From positions 1-60,031 of the forward strand of contig CACMTV010000005.1 of NCBI GenBank assembly GCA_902616675.1: DNA of 60,031 nt, given 5' to 3'. Position numbers and translations under genes: made by a program. This DNA is from an uncultured Pelagibacteraceae bacterium (GTDB lineage Bacteria; Pseudomonadota; Alphaproteobacteria; Pelagibacterales; Pelagibacteraceae). Positions within the stretch are counted from its first letter, which is position 1. Each line of letters opens with the position of its first letter. This document shows, one piece after another, positions 18,552 to 29,262 of the stretch. The notes below the pieces were generated by a model. It did no database searches. It was not told the origin of the DNA and worked only from the letters and a program-made list of their open reading frames with translations.

Positions 18552-18909
18552 CTTTTGTCTCCTTTCTCTCACTTAAAACAATTGTAATTCTGCTAAAAGG
18601 TTTTTTTATCGGGCTGGCTCTCCCTTTTGCTCTTGGCCTAAATCTTTTCATTACTAAGGACTTTCCAACATATGCTTCTTTTACATATAAATTATCGATA
18701 TCAAATTGATTATTATTTTCTGCATTAGCAATTGCTGATTTAACGGTTTTGCTTACATCTAATGATATTTTTTTTCTTATAAAATCTAAATCTCTTAAAA
18801 CAGCATCAACTTTTTTTCCTCTAATGTGATCTAAAACCAAAGAAATTTTCCTCGGACTTGATCTTACATTTTTGTTTACTGCTTTTACAATGTTATTATT
18901 TTTTTGCAT
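18535..18909 (-). CDS. rplV: 50S ribosomal protein L22
   Basis: L22 lines the exit tunnel. The start chosen is ATG 18909 ([20 protein letters not shown]), giving 124 residues. A longer open frame to 19008 gives a Gln/Lys-rich stretch that is only the out-of-frame reading of the Ala-rich rpsS tail. [18 protein letters not shown] and the ending [22 protein letters not shown] are diagnostic. It overlaps rpsS by 14 bases. Confidence 0.96.
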   Translation of the reverse strand: MQKNNNIVKAVNKNVRSSPRKISLVLDHIRGKKVDAVLRDLDFIRKKISLDVSKTVKSAIANAENNNQFDIDNLYVKEAYVGKSLVMKRFRPRAKGRASPIKKPFSRITIVLSERKETKDGSKN

Positions 18910-19228
18910 CTTTTGCTGCTCCTGATGATGCCGGCGTTGCTGCTGCTTTTTCTGCTGCAGCTTTTTTATCTGCTGGCGTATGTCCTTTAAAAGTTCTAGT
19001 TGGTGCAAATTCCCCTAATTTGTGACCTACCATTTCTTCAGAAATTGTAATGGGTATGAATGATTTACCGTTGTGTATCATAAAACTGTGTCCAACAAAA
19101 TCTGGTATTATTGTTGAATTTCTAGACCAAGTTTTTATTGGTTTTTTTCCAGGGTTGTTTTTTAGTTTATCAATTTTTTTTAATAAACTTGGATGTACAA
19201 ATGGACCTTTCCAAATCGCTCTTGTCAT
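18896..19228 (-). CDS. rpsS: 30S ribosomal protein S19 with Ala/Lys-rich C-terminal extension
   Basis: S19 is in the head of the small subunit. Residues 1-88 are normal: [15 protein letters not shown], then [41 protein letters not shown]. Beyond this comes a tail of about 20 residues made almost only of Ala, Lys, Ser, Thr and Pro, so the total is 110 rather than about 92. The tail's GCT/GCA codons make a local GC-rich patch, and the rplV start lies within its last 14 bases. Confidence 0.97.
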   Translation of the reverse strand: MTRAIWKGPFVHPSLLKKIDKLKNNPGKKPIKTWSRNSTIIPDFVGHSFMIHNGKSFIPITISEEMVGHKLGEFAPTRTFKGHTPADKKAAAEKAAATPASSGAAKDAKK

Positions 19229-19230
19229 AA

Positions 19231-20061
19231 TTACTTTCTTTTCTTCCTTCTTGATATTATTAATTTGTCACTTCTTTTGGGTCTTCTAGTTTTTAATCCT
19301 TTTGCTGATTGACCCCATGGTGAAACTGGACTTCTTCCTCCAGAAGTTTTACCTTCACCACCTCCGTGTGGATGGTCTACTGGATTCATCGCAACACCTC
19401 TTGATTGCGGTCGTTTGCCTCTCCATCTATTTCTTCCTGCTTTTCCAATTTTAATATTTTTTTGATCTGGATTTGATACAGATCCAATAGTTGCTTTACA
19501 ATTAACGCTTACTTTTCTTGTTTCACCTGATGAAAGTTTAATGATTGCATAGTCATCGTCTATTCCTGATAAAGTTACGGATGATCCAGCTGATCTAGCT
19601 AACTTTCCTCCATTTCCTGGAATTAGCTCTACATTATGTATAGTTGTTCCAGGAGGGATATCCTTAAGCTTTAGATTGTTTCCAATTTTTATATCTACAT
19701 TGTCCCCAGAAGTAATTTTATCTCCCACCTTAAGACCTTGTGGACATAAAATATAATTTTTCACTTCATCATCGTATTTTACTAAAGCAATATAAGAAGT
19801 TCTGTTAGGATCATACTCAATACGCTCAATTTTAGCTGAGATGTTAATTTTGTTTCTTAAAAAATCTATTATTCTATATTTATGCTTAACACCGCCACCT
19901 CTATGTCTTGAGGTAATTCTTCCATAATTGTTTCGTCCACCAGAGGATTTTTGACCTTTTGTTAAAGGCTTATAAGGAGAACCTTTCCACAGCCCACTTT
20001 TGTTAACTATCACGGTTCCTCTTGTTGATTTTGTATATGGTTTAAAAGTTTTTAAGCTCAT
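19231..20061 (-). CDS. rplB: 50S ribosomal protein L2
   Basis: L2 is needed for subunit joining and peptidyl transfer. The 276-residue product has the start [39 protein letters not shown] near 40-60, and the signature [18 protein letters not shown] containing the conserved histidine (about residue 229). It ends [13 protein letters not shown]. It lies 2 bases from both neighbours. Confidence 0.98.
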   Translation of the reverse strand: MSLKTFKPYTKSTRGTVIVNKSGLWKGSPYKPLTKGQKSSGGRNNYGRITSRHRGGGVKHKYRIIDFLRNKINISAKIERIEYDPNRTSYIALVKYDDEVKNYILCPQGLKVGDKITSGDNVDIKIGNNLKLKDIPPGTTIHNVELIPGNGGKLARSAGSSVTLSGIDDDYAIIKLSSGETRKVSVNCKATIGSVSNPDQKNIKIGKAGRNRWRGKRPQSRGVAMNPVDHPHGGGEGKTSGGRSPVSPWGQSAKGLKTRRPKRSDKLIISRRKKRK

Positions 20062-20063
20062 AA

Positions 20064-20357
20064 TTAAATCCCTGTTGTTAAATCAATGCTTTGACCTTTT
20101 TTTAGAGTTACAATTGCTTTTTTGTAACCACTTTTCTTTGAAAGTCTTCCTTGTTTTAATTTAATTTTAGTTTTTAAATTTATAATATTTACTTTTATTA
20201 CATTTACTTTAAATAACTTTTCAATATTTTTTTTAATATTTTTTTTGTTTGCACTCTTGTGCACTTTAAATACAGTTTTATTTTGTTCAGAAAGTATCGT
20301 TGCTTTCTCAGTAATTATAGGCCTTAGAATAGAGTCTAAGTAATTAATTTTTTTCAT
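20064..20357 (-). CDS. rplW: 50S ribosomal protein L23
   Basis: L23 is the docking site for trigger factor and SRP at the tunnel exit. The protein has 97 residues with ILRPIITEKATILSEQNKTVFKV near the start and VKVNIINLKTKIKLKQGR in the middle. It overlaps the end of rplD by 14 bases. The sequence is unusually Lys/Ile-rich but keeps the family pattern. Confidence 0.96.
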   Translation of the reverse strand: MKKINYLDSILRPIITEKATILSEQNKTVFKVHKSANKKNIKKNIEKLFKVNVIKVNIINLKTKIKLKQGRLSKKSGYKKAIVTLKKGQSIDLTTGI

Positions 20358-20979
20358 TTAAAATCCTTTTTTCTAAATTTTTAACTGAGCTTTGAGTTAA
20401 TAAGACATTTTTATATTTCATCATGTCAAAAATATTAGCTCCTGCTTCATTTATGATTTTTAAATTTTTTATATTTCTCGCTGATTTATTTATATTTTTT
20501 AATGTTTCTAAATCAGAAATTATTATTACATTCGTAAGGTTATTTTTTATTAAAAAACTGTTAAATTCTTTAGTTTTCTTAATTTCTTTTTTTACATCAG
20601 ATAAAACAAATAAATTATTATCTGAGTTTTTTTTGGACAAAGTATGAGCCAAAGCTAGTTTTCTTACTTTTTTGTTAATCTTTTTAATTTTGTACACTGC
20701 CCCTTTTGGACCGTGCGCGACTCCTCCGCCAACAAATATTGGAGCTTTTCTACTTGCGTGTCTAGCGCCACCACTACCTTTTTGAGGTACAATTTTTTTT
20801 GTTGATCCTTTAATTTCATTTTTTTGTTTAGTTTTTGCTGTTCTAGGCTTTAGATGATTTAACTGCCAGTCAATTACAGATTTAATCAACTTGTAGTTTA
20901 TCTTGTGTTTCAGAATTTTATCTGAAACTTCAATGGTTTCTGATTTAGAATTTTCTAAATTTAATAATTTAACCTTCAT
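20344..20979 (-). CDS. rplD: 50S ribosomal protein L4
   Basis: L4 reaches into the exit tunnel and, in enterobacteria, regulates the S10 operon. The loop segment QKGSGGARHASRKAPIFVGG (around 71-90) followed by GVAHGPKG is diagnostic. The C-terminal part has SDLETLKNINKSARNIKNL. It has 211 residues, abuts rplC and overlaps rplW by 14 bases. Confidence 0.97.
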   Translation of the reverse strand: MKVKLLNLENSKSETIEVSDKILKHKINYKLIKSVIDWQLNHLKPRTAKTKQKNEIKGSTKKIVPQKGSGGARHASRKAPIFVGGGVAHGPKGAVYKIKKINKKVRKLALAHTLSKKNSDNNLFVLSDVKKEIKKTKEFNSFLIKNNLTNVIIISDLETLKNINKSARNIKNLKIINEAGANIFDMMKYKNVLLTQSSVKNLEKRILNEKN

Positions 20980-21687
20980 TTATTTCTTTTTACCTTTCGC
21001 TGCTTCAGATTTTTTAATCATTTCGTTATATTTTTCCAAAGTAGTTTTTCTCTTCACATCTTTAACCGACTCTCTTAAGTAAATAGTAGAGTTTTTACCA
21101 CCTGGAATTGACCCTTTTACATAAAGTAAGTTATTTTCTGGATCTGATTTTATAATTTCTAGATTGAGCATTGTCCGATATTTATCACCCATATGGCCTG
21201 CCATCTTTTTTCCCTTAAATACTTTACCTGGATCCTGATTTTGTCCAGTTGATCCATGAGCTCTATGTGAAACTGAAACACCGTGTGAAGCCCTTAAACC
21301 AGCAAAATTCCATCTTTTCATTGCACCAGCAAATCCTTTACCAATAGTTTTTGATTTTACGTCAACAAATTTTTTATCTTTTAATAATTCTAAACCTAGT
21401 TCATTCCCAGTTTTATAATTTTCAGTAGTATTAACCCTATATTCTTTTAATATTTTTTTTGGTTCAGTATTTTTTTTTGTAAAATATCCTTTCATTTGTT
21501 TGGTTAATTTTGAATTTTTTATTTTGAAGTATCCAATTTTTACTGCTGAGTAACCCCTTTTATCTTTTTCAATAACATCAATAACTCTTCCTGTTTCTAT
21601 TTTTATTACGGTAACAGGTACTGATTGACCAGACTGAATAAACTCTCTGGTCATTCCTAGTTTCGTTCCTATTAATCCAATACTCAT
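20980..21687 (-). CDS. rplC: 50S ribosomal protein L3
   Basis: L3 is an early assembly protein near the peptidyl transferase centre. Recognisable parts are IGLIGTKLGMTREF at the start, GKGFAGAMKRWNFAGLRASH near 125-145, HRAHGSTGQNQDPGKVFKGKKMAGHMG and YRTMLNLEII. The 235-residue length includes a Lys-rich C-terminal tail. It lies 2 bases after rpsJ. Confidence 0.98.
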   Translation of the reverse strand: MSIGLIGTKLGMTREFIQSGQSVPVTVIKIETGRVIDVIEKDKRGYSAVKIGYFKIKNSKLTKQMKGYFTKKNTEPKKILKEYRVNTTENYKTGNELGLELLKDKKFVDVKSKTIGKGFAGAMKRWNFAGLRASHGVSVSHRAHGSTGQNQDPGKVFKGKKMAGHMGDKYRTMLNLEIIKSDPENNLLYVKGSIPGGKNSTIYLRESVKDVKRKTTLEKYNEMIKKSEAAKGKKK

Positions 21688-21689
21688 AA

Positions 21690-21998
21690 TTAAATTTTTA
21701 TTTCTATATCTACACCCGAAGCCAAATCTAATTTCATTAGTGCTTCTACAGTTTGAGGTGTAGGTTCAATTATATCTATTAATCTTTTATGTGTTCTTGA
21801 CTCAAATTGTTCTCGGCTCTTTTTATCTATATGAGGAGACCTTAAAACAGTATATCTTTCTATTCTCGTTGGTAAAGGTATAGGTCCTTTTACTTGTGCG
21901 CCTGTTCGTTTTGCAGTATTAACGATCTCTTCGGTAGAAAGATCTAAAATTTTATTATCGTAGGCTTTCAAATGAATTCTGATATTTTGATTTTCCAT
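21690..21998 (-). CDS. rpsJ: 30S ribosomal protein S10 (NusE)
   Basis: S10 works in the ribosome and, as NusE, links NusG to translating ribosomes. The 102-residue protein has [20 protein letters not shown] and [29 protein letters not shown] split across the middle, ending in [12 protein letters not shown]. Its start is 1 base from the fusA stop; in many bacteria a tuf copy lies between fusA and rpsJ, but here it does not. Confidence 0.98.
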   Translation of the reverse strand: MENQNIRIHLKAYDNKILDLSTEEIVNTAKRTGAQVKGPIPLPTRIERYTVLRSPHIDKKSREQFESRTHKRLIDIIEPTPQTVEALMKLDLASGVDIEIKI

Positions 21999-21999
21999 A

Positions 22000-24075
22000 T
22001 TATGCTAATTTTTTTGTTACCTCATCTTGAACGTTTTGTGGCACTTTATCATAATGGCTAAATTGCATTGTATATTGTGCTCTTCCTTGCGTTGAAGATC
22101 TAAGATTATTTATATATCCAAACATATTCGCTAACGGCACTGTAGCTTGTATAGCAGTTGCGTTACCTCTTGGTTCTGTAGATCCAACTTGACCCCTTCT
22201 ACTATTGAGGTCTCCAATTACATCACCCATAAAATCCTCTGGAGTTACAACTTCAACTTTCATAATAGGTTCTAATAATTTAAGTTGTGCTTTTGTGCAT
22301 GCATCTCTGAAGCACATTCTGCTAGCAATCTCAAAAGCAAGTACGCTTGAGTCCACATCGTGATGTAATCCATCAAGAATGGTCACTTTATAGTCTATCA
22401 TAGGGAAACCTGCGAGTATCCCGCTATCAGCGACGCTTTCAACTCCTTTTTCTACACCTGGGATAAATTCTTTAGGAATTGCTCCACCTTTAATTTTATT
22501 TTCAACCTCTCTGCCTTTGCCTGGCTCTAACGGTTCTACAAGCAAAGTTACTTTAGCAAATTGCCCTGCTCCCCCGCTCTGTTTTTTATGAATATACGTA
22601 ACTTCAGATGATCCAAGTATAGTTTCTCTGTAAGCAACCTGAGGCGCACCAATATTTGCTTCGACTTTAAATTCTCTTTTCATTCTATCAACAATTATAT
22701 CTAGATGTAATTCTCCCATACCTTTTATAATTGTTTGACCCGACTCTTCGTCTGACGTAACTCTGAATGAAGGGTCTTCTTTAGCTAATCTACCTAAAGC
22801 TTCTCCCATTTTTTCTTGGTCTGCTTTAGTTTTTGGTTCTACTGCAATTTCTATAACAGGATCAGGAAATTCCATAGGTTCAAGAAGAACTGGGTTATCT
22901 TCCTCACACAAAGTATGGCCTGTTATAGTATATTTTAGACCTGCTAAAGCTACTATATCGCCTGCTGTAGCCTCTTTAATATCCTCTCTGCTGTTAGCAT
23001 GCATTAGCAACATTCTTCCAACACGTTCTGACTTTTCTTTAGATGAGTTATAAACTGATGTACCAGATTTTAGTGTGCCTGAATAAATTCTTACAAAAGT
23101 TAAAGATCCAACAAAAGGATCGTTAGCAACTTTAAAAGCTAATCCTGAAAAAGGTTCATTATCAGCAAATTTCATTTGAACTTTTTCATCAGATCCAAGC
23201 TTAGTTCCTTCTATTGATTTTAAGTCTTCTGGACTTGGTAAAAAATCAATTACTGCGTCTAATAATGGTTGAACTCCCTTATTTTTAAATGCTGATCCAG
23301 TAGTAATTGGCACAAAATTAAAAGCTAAAGTCCCTTTTCTTATACATCTTATTAAAGATGCCTCAGATGGCTCTTTTCCATTTAAATAATCTTCCATTAA
23401 TTTTTCATCTTCTTCCACGGCTGTTTCAACTAATTCTTTTCTGTATTGAGATGCTTTTTCTTTGAGATCCTCTGGAATATCAACTAAGTCGAATTTAGCT
23501 CCTAAATCTTCATTTTGCCAAATAACAGCTTTCATTTTTACTAGATCAACTATTCCTTTTAAATCAGCCTCCATCCCTACAGGAATTTGTAGAACTAAAG
23601 GTTTAGATCCTAATCTCTCTTTTATCATATCTACGCACCTAAAGAAATCTGCACCAGTCCTATCAAGTTTATTAATAAAACATATTCTAGGAACTTTATA
23701 TTTGTCTGCCTGTCTCCACACTGTTTCAGATTGTGGTTCAACTCCAGCTACTCCATCAAAAACTGCAACGGCGCCATCTAATACTTTTAAAGATCTTTCT
23801 ACTTCAATAGTGAAATCTACGTGACCGGGAGTATCAATAATATTAATTCGGTTGTCCCTCCAAAAACAAGTAGTTGCTGCCGAAGTAATTGTGATACCTC
23901 TTTCTTGCTCTTGTTCCATCCAGTCCATCGTGGCAGCTCCATCATGTACCTCTCCTATTTTATGACTTTTACCGGTATAGTATAAAATTCTTTCTGTTGT
24001 AGTAGTTTTACCAGCATCAATGTGTGCCATGATTCCTATATTACGATATTTATCTAATGAATATTTTTTTGACAT
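22000..24075 (-). CDS. fusA: Elongation factor G
   Basis: EF-G is the GTPase that drives translocation. The 691-residue protein has the P-loop [10 protein letters not shown] (17-26), switch segment [24 protein letters not shown] and [10 protein letters not shown]. Domains II-V follow, with [18 protein letters not shown] in domain IV and [24 protein letters not shown] in domain V. It is part of the str group (rpsL-rpsG-fusA), 3 bases after rpsG. Confidence 0.98.
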   Translation of the reverse strand: MSKKYSLDKYRNIGIMAHIDAGKTTTTERILYYTGKSHKIGEVHDGAATMDWMEQEQERGITITSAATTCFWRDNRINIIDTPGHVDFTIEVERSLKVLDGAVAVFDGVAGVEPQSETVWRQADKYKVPRICFINKLDRTGADFFRCVDMIKERLGSKPLVLQIPVGMEADLKGIVDLVKMKAVIWQNEDLGAKFDLVDIPEDLKEKASQYRKELVETAVEEDEKLMEDYLNGKEPSEASLIRCIRKGTLAFNFVPITTGSAFKNKGVQPLLDAVIDFLPSPEDLKSIEGTKLGSDEKVQMKFADNEPFSGLAFKVANDPFVGSLTFVRIYSGTLKSGTSVYNSSKEKSERVGRMLLMHANSREDIKEATAGDIVALAGLKYTITGHTLCEEDNPVLLEPMEFPDPVIEIAVEPKTKADQEKMGEALGRLAKEDPSFRVTSDEESGQTIIKGMGELHLDIIVDRMKREFKVEANIGAPQVAYRETILGSSEVTYIHKKQSGGAGQFAKVTLLVEPLEPGKGREVENKIKGGAIPKEFIPGVEKGVESVADSGILAGFPMIDYKVTILDGLHHDVDSSVLAFEIASRMCFRDACTKAQLKLLEPIMKVEVVTPEDFMGDVIGDLNSRRGQVGSTEPRGNATAIQATVPLANMFGYINNLRSSTQGRAQYTMQFSHYDKVPQNVQDEVTKKLA

Positions 24076-24078
24076 AAA

Positions 24079-24549
24079 TTACCATCTAAAGTGAGCAAAG
24101 GCCTTATTTGACTCTGCCATCTTGTGAGTATCCTCTCTTTTTTTAATTGCTGATCCTTTGTTCTGGGATGCGTCTAGTATTTCAAAATATAATTTTTCTG
24201 ACATCGTTTTATTTTTTCTTTTTCTTGTAGCATCAATTATCCACCTTAAGGCCAATGCTTGTCCTCTATTTGATTTTACCTCCACAGGAACTTGATAGGT
24301 AGCTCCTCCCACTCTTCTTGATCTTACTTCTAAGTTTGGTTTAACATTGCTAATTGCGTTATTAAAAACTTTTAGTGGATCATCATTTCCTTTTTGTTTA
24401 ATTCTATCTAAAGCATCATATAAAATCTTCTCTGCTGTTGATCTTTTACCGTCATACATAATTGAGTTAATAAATTTTGAAATTACCACCGATCTATACC
24501 TTGGATCAGGATATATTTTTCTAACAGGAGCTTTTCGTTTTCTTGACAT
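24079..24549 (-). CDS. rpsG: 30S ribosomal protein S7
   Basis: S7 starts assembly of the small-subunit head. The 156-residue product has [39 protein letters not shown] and the signature [19 protein letters not shown] (with L-to-V type variation at its start), ending with [15 protein letters not shown]. It lies between rpsL (4 bases) and fusA (3 bases). Confidence 0.98.
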   Translation of the reverse strand: MSRKRKAPVRKIYPDPRYRSVVISKFINSIMYDGKRSTAEKILYDALDRIKQKGNDDPLKVFNNAISNVKPNLEVRSRRVGGATYQVPVEVKSNRGQALALRWIIDATRKRKNKTMSEKLYFEILDASQNKGSAIKKREDTHKMAESNKAFAHFRW

Positions 24550-24553
24550 GATT

Positions 24554-24925
24554 TTATTTAGGTTTTTTTGTTCCGTATAACGAACGTCTTTTCTTTCTAT
24601 TCGCTACTCCTTGAGTATCAAGATTACCTCTTAAAATATGATATCTAACCCCTGGTAGATCTTTAACTCTTCCACCTCTTATCATTACTACAGAGTGCTC
24701 TTGTAAATTATGTCCTTCGCCAGGTATGTAGGCTGTAACTTCAAAACCATTTGATAATCTTACTCTTGCAACTTTTCTAAGAGCTGAGTTTGGTTTTTTT
24801 GGAGTGGTTGTATAAACCTTTACACAAACTCCCCGTTTTAAAGGTTGTTTTTGTAATGCAGGAACTTTGTTCCTCATTAAAGGTTTAACTCGACCTTTTT
24901 TAATTAACTGGTTGATAGTCGGCAT
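24554..24925 (-). CDS. rpsL: 30S ribosomal protein S12
   Basis: S12 controls decoding accuracy. The 123-residue protein has [15 protein letters not shown], the [19 protein letters not shown] segment containing the streptomycin-site lysine in its normal form, and [20 protein letters not shown], with [12 protein letters not shown] next. About 160 non-coding bases lie upstream before rpoC ends, with a candidate promoter, so it probably starts its own transcript. Confidence 0.98.
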   Translation of the reverse strand: MPTINQLIKKGRVKPLMRNKVPALQKQPLKRGVCVKVYTTTPKKPNSALRKVARVRLSNGFEVTAYIPGEGHNLQEHSVVMIRGGRVKDLPGVRYHILRGNLDTQGVANRKKRRSLYGTKKPK

Positions 24926-25022
24926 AATTTTATTTTGAAGTAAAAGAAAAGGTTACCCGGAAATGTCGTGGTTAGTGTTTAAGGCTAAATTCATCCTTAC
25001 TTCTAACATTCAAAATTGCGCT

Positions 25023-25050
25023 AAACTAGCACCGAAGTTAGAAAAGTCAA
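25023..25050 (-). promoter_or_regulatory. Candidate promoter for rpsL-rpsG-fusA-rpsJ and S10/spc genes
   Basis: On the minus strand, TTGACT (25045-25050) and TAGTTT (25023-25028) are separated by 16 bases. The -35 is good and the -10 is mediocre. They lie in the largest gap of the cluster (24926-25086), which otherwise contains only a 7-base inverted repeat (25001-25007 with 25037-25043) and no clear terminator for rpoC. A start near 25016 would leave about 90 bases of leader before the rpsL ATG. Confidence 0.45.
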
Positions 25051-25086
25051 CGATTTTTGGATGTTTTATAGGCTGTAAATATAGCT

Positions 25087-28000
25087 TTATTCGGCTGCAG
25101 GTGCGGTTTCTTGCTCTTCTTTTTTTAATTCCTCTAATCTTAGCTTATCCTCTTTTTGAGCCTCTTTATCCCAACCCATTTTAGTTAATCCTGTGCCAGC
25201 TGGAACCAATCTTCCTACTATAACATTTTCTTTCAAACCCTCTAAATTATCAACTTTTCCTTTAATAGAGGCATCAGTTAATACTCTCGTTGTTTCTTGG
25301 AAAGAAGCTGCTGAAATAAATGAATTTGTTTGCAAAGATGCTTTTGTTATACCTAAAAGAACTCTTTCAAAGGAAACTACCTTTTTCTTATCTTTCGATA
25401 ATTTTTCATTAATTTCCTTAATATCATTTAAATCTATTATTTCACCAAGTAATAATTCGGAGTCGCCTGGATCTTTTACCTCAACTTTTTTAAGCATTTG
25501 TCTAACAATAGTTTCTATATGTTTATCATTAATAACTACTCCTTGTAGTCTGTATACCTCTTGAACTTCACTCACAAAATACTCTGTTAATTTTTCAACA
25601 CCTAATATTCTTAAAATATCATGTGGTGCAGGACTTCCATCCAATAAGTATTCACCTTTTTTAATTTTTTCACCTTGGTTAAAGTTAACATGTTTACCTT
25701 TAGGTATTAGATAATTGGAAGTTTCTCCCTTTGAAGAAACTATAGATATTTTTTGTTTACCTCTTACCTCTTTTCCAAATTCAATAACTCCATCATTCTC
25801 CGCAATGATTGCACTGTCCTTTGGTCTCCTTGCCTCAAAAAGTTCTGCTACACGCGGCAAACCACCGGTAATATCTTTTGTTTTAGAGGTTTCTTTTGGA
25901 AGTCTTGCTAAAACATCCCCGGCAGAGATTTTTTGTCCATCTTTAACTGATAATATTGTATCTGGAACTAGATAATATCTCGCTTCATTTCCGTCTGCTT
26001 TTTTAATTATTTCTCCTTTGTCTGATCTTAGAGTAAGTCTAGGTTTTAATTCAGAATTTTTGCTTACAGATTTCCAGTCAGTTACTGATTTTGATGATAT
26101 ACCTGTGGCATCATCTAAAGTTTCTGTAATAGATGTGCCTTCTACTAAATCCATATAATTAACAATACCTGAAGTTTCAGCTATAACTGGTAGAGTATAC
26201 GGATCCCACTCAGCAATTTTTTTACCTTTTTCTATATTATCTCCATCCTTAAAGAAAAGTTTAGATCCATAATTAACTTTGTAGATTGCGAGTTGCCTAT
26301 TGTTTTCATCCTCAATACTTAATTGTGTATTCCTTCCCATAACAATCATATTCTTTTTTGAGTCTTCTATAAGATTTTTATTAATTATTTTAAGCTTACC
26401 TTTTGTTTGAGACACAATTTGAGACTCTTCTTTAATTTGAGCTGTGCCCCCAACGTGGAAAGTTCTCATAGTAAGCTGGGTGCCTGGTTCACCAATTGAT
26501 TGGGCAGCTATCATACCTATTGCTTCACCGATGCTTACTAACTTTCCTCTAGCTAAGTCTCTACCATAACAAACTTGGCAAACTCCCTTTGTGGAAGCGC
26601 AAGTTATTACAGAATACACATTAACTGATTTAACACCAGCCGCATCTATTTTTTCGCAATCAAACTCATCAATTAATTTGCTTTTTTTTATGATAACTTC
26701 TCCAGTAACAGGATTCTTAATATCTTCTGCAATAACTCTACCTAAAATTCGCTCAGATAAACTTACTAAAATATTTCCACCTTCTATTATTTCAGAAATT
26801 GTTACTGAGGATCTTTTTTTTGGATCACATTCTGCTTTTGTTACTTGTACGTCTTGTGCAACGTCACACAATCTTCTAGTTAGATAACCAGAATTAGCAG
26901 TTTTTAAAGCTGTATCTGCCAATCCTTTTCTTGCACCGTGAGTTGAGTTAAAATATTCCAAAACAGATAACCCTTCTTTAAAATTTGAGATTATTGGTGT
27001 TTCTATTATTTCGCCGGAAGGTTTTGCTATCAGTCCTCTCATGCCAGCAAGCTGCTTCATTTGTGCTTGAGATCCCCGAGCTCCAGAATCTGCCATCATA
27101 TAAACTGAATTTGTTTCTATTCTGTCGTTTTCATATACTTTTTCAGCAGAAGAAATTTCTTTCATCATTTCATTGGCCACTGTGTCAGTGCATTTAGACC
27201 AAATATCTACTACTTTATTGTATTTTTCGCCTCTTGTAATTAATCCATCAGAATATTGTTTCTCATAATCTTCAATTTGTTTTTTTGTTTCATTAATCAA
27301 ATTTTCTTTAGTTTTAGGTATTATTAAATCATCTTTTCCAAAAGAAATTCCAGCTTTGAAAGCGTGTTTAAAACCTAATGTTTTTATTCTATCGCAAAAA
27401 ATAACTGTTTCTTTTTGCCCACAAAATCTAAAGATAGTATCAATTACTTCAGATACATTTTTTTTTGTTAATAATCTATCAACTAAAGTAAATTTTATGT
27501 TAGGATTTTTTGGCAATAAATTAGCCAACAAAAATCTTCCAGCTGTACTAGTATATTTTTCCTTTATTATTTTATTGTTCTGATCAACGGTTTCAAATAT
27601 TGAAATTATTTTAGTGTGAAGACTTATTGATTTGTTTTCTAAAGCTTGTTCAATTTCATCAATGTTAGAAAATATTCCTTTTTGTTTTTCTGATTTGGAT
27701 GCTTGCGATAAATAATAAATACCTAGTACTATGTCTTGGCTCGGTACTATAATTGGTTTACCATTTGATGGACTTAATATGTTATTCGTAGACATCATAA
27801 GAACTCTTGCTTCTAATTGTGCCTCAAGACTTAATGGGATGTGCACAGCCATTTGATCACCATCAAAGTCAGCGTTAAAAGCTGCACATACAAGTGGATG
27901 TAGCTCTATTGCGTTACCTTCAATAAGCTTGGCTTCAAAAGCTTGGACACCTAATCTATGCAGTGTTGGCGCCCTATTTAAAATGACCGGGTGCTCTCTA

Positions 28001-29259
28001 ATTATATATTCTAACGCATCCCATACTTCACTTTTTTCCTTTTCTACTAATCTTTTTGCCTGCTTGATGGTCGTGGCTAAACCTAGTTTATCTAGTCTTG
28101 CATAAAGAAATGGTTTGAAAAGTTCTAAAGCCATTTTTTTTGGAAGACCACATTGATGCAATTTAAGTTCTGGCCCTACAACGATTACAGATCTACCTGA
28201 ATAATCAACTCTTTTTCCTAATAAATTTTGTCTAAATCTTCCCTGTTTTCCTTTTAGCATTTCAGCTAAAGACTTTAATGGTCTTTTACCTGTGCCTGTT
28301 ATAACTCTACCACGTCTTCCATTATCAAAAAGGGCGTCGACTGACTCTTGCAACATTCTTTTTTCATTTCTTACTATAATGTCTGGAGCTTTTAGATCCA
28401 AAAGTCTTTTGAGTCTATTATTTCTATTTATTACTCTTCTATAAAGATCGTTTAAATCTGATGTCGCGAATCTTCCACCATCAAGTGGTACTAAAGGTCT
28501 TAATTCTGGCGGAATAACTGGCACAGTAGTTAGAATCATCCACTCAGGTTTGTTCCCAGAATTTATGAAAGACTCTATTAATTTAAGTCTTTTGATAGTT
28601 CTTTCTTCAGTAACTTTTGATTTTACCTCTTTTAATGACTCTCTCAATTTTTTTTGCTCTGATTGAAGATCTAAATTAATTAGAATTTCTCTTACGGCTT
28701 CAGCTCCAATACCAGCAGTAAATGCATCCTCTCCGAACTCATCTTGAGCTTTTATAAGCTCTTCCTCATTTAAAAGCTGTCTTGGTTTTAGTTTGGTTAG
28801 ACCTGGTTCAATTACAATGAAACTCTCAAAATATAAAACTTTTTCTACTTCTTTTAACTTCATATCTATCGCCAAAGATATTCTGCTTGGCAGTGACTTT
28901 AAAAACCATATGTGAGCAACCGGACAAGCTAAATCAATATGACCCATTCTTTCTCGTCTCACATTTGATTTTGTAACTTCTACTCCGCATTTTTCACAAA
29001 TTATTCCTCTGAATTTCATTCTTTTGTACTTACCACAAAGACACTCATAATCTTTAACTGGTCCAAAAATTCTTGAACAAAAAAGGCCGTCCTTTTCTGG
29101 TCTAAAAGTTCTATAGTTTATAGTCTCTGGTTTTTTAATTTCTCCAAATGACCAAGATTTTATTTTATCAGGACTTGCTAGAGTAATCTTAATGCTTCCA
29201 AAGTTATTTTCTGAGGATATATTTCTGTTATCAAGATTTTTTGTTAAATTTTTTTCCAT
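25087..29259 (-). CDS. rpoC: RNA polymerase beta' subunit
   Basis: Beta' carries the catalytic magnesium site. The 1390-residue product has the N-terminal zinc cysteines [20 protein letters not shown] (about 74-93) and the active-site loop NADFDGD at residues 462-468. The second zinc site lies in [14 protein letters not shown] and CQVCYGRD, and [20 protein letters not shown] marks the bridge/trigger region. The C-terminus is a short Glu/Lys tail. It follows rpoB by 3 bases; the two genes are separate, not fused. Confidence 0.99.
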   Translation of the reverse strand: MEKNLTKNLDNRNISSENNFGSIKITLASPDKIKSWSFGEIKKPETINYRTFRPEKDGLFCSRIFGPVKDYECLCGKYKRMKFRGIICEKCGVEVTKSNVRRERMGHIDLACPVAHIWFLKSLPSRISLAIDMKLKEVEKVLYFESFIVIEPGLTKLKPRQLLNEEELIKAQDEFGEDAFTAGIGAEAVREILINLDLQSEQKKLRESLKEVKSKVTEERTIKRLKLIESFINSGNKPEWMILTTVPVIPPELRPLVPLDGGRFATSDLNDLYRRVINRNNRLKRLLDLKAPDIIVRNEKRMLQESVDALFDNGRRGRVITGTGKRPLKSLAEMLKGKQGRFRQNLLGKRVDYSGRSVIVVGPELKLHQCGLPKKMALELFKPFLYARLDKLGLATTIKQAKRLVEKEKSEVWDALEYIIREHPVILNRAPTLHRLGVQAFEAKLIEGNAIELHPLVCAAFNADFDGDQMAVHIPLSLEAQLEARVLMMSTNNILSPSNGKPIIVPSQDIVLGIYYLSQASKSEKQKGIFSNIDEIEQALENKSISLHTKIISIFETVDQNNKIIKEKYTSTAGRFLLANLLPKNPNIKFTLVDRLLTKKNVSEVIDTIFRFCGQKETVIFCDRIKTLGFKHAFKAGISFGKDDLIIPKTKENLINETKKQIEDYEKQYSDGLITRGEKYNKVVDIWSKCTDTVANEMMKEISSAEKVYENDRIETNSVYMMADSGARGSQAQMKQLAGMRGLIAKPSGEIIETPIISNFKEGLSVLEYFNSTHGARKGLADTALKTANSGYLTRRLCDVAQDVQVTKAECDPKKRSSVTISEIIEGGNILVSLSERILGRVIAEDIKNPVTGEVIIKKSKLIDEFDCEKIDAAGVKSVNVYSVITCASTKGVCQVCYGRDLARGKLVSIGEAIGMIAAQSIGEPGTQLTMRTFHVGGTAQIKEESQIVSQTKGKLKIINKNLIEDSKKNMIVMGRNTQLSIEDENNRQLAIYKVNYGSKLFFKDGDNIEKGKKIAEWDPYTLPVIAETSGIVNYMDLVEGTSITETLDDATGISSKSVTDWKSVSKNSELKPRLTLRSDKGEIIKKADGNEARYYLVPDTILSVKDGQKISAGDVLARLPKETSKTKDITGGLPRVAELFEARRPKDSAIIAENDGVIEFGKEVRGKQKISIVSSKGETSNYLIPKGKHVNFNQGEKIKKGEYLLDGSPAPHDILRILGVEKLTEYFVSEVQEVYRLQGVVINDKHIETIVRQMLKKVEVKDPGDSELLLGEIIDLNDIKEINEKLSKDKKKVVSFERVLLGITKASLQTNSFISAASFQETTRVLTDASIKGKVDNLEGLKENVIVGRLVPAGTGLTKMGWDKEAQKEDKLRLEELKKEEQETAPAAE

Positions 29260-29262
29260 ATT

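Noticed and set aside
18552-18572. Seven-codon N-terminal extension of rpsC
   Set aside because: It reads through the end of rplV, and [13 protein letters not shown] at 18551 is the S3 family opening.
18910-19008. Gln/Lys-rich N-terminal extension of rplV
   Set aside because: It is the out-of-frame reading of the Ala-codon tail of rpsS; the L22 family start is at 18909.
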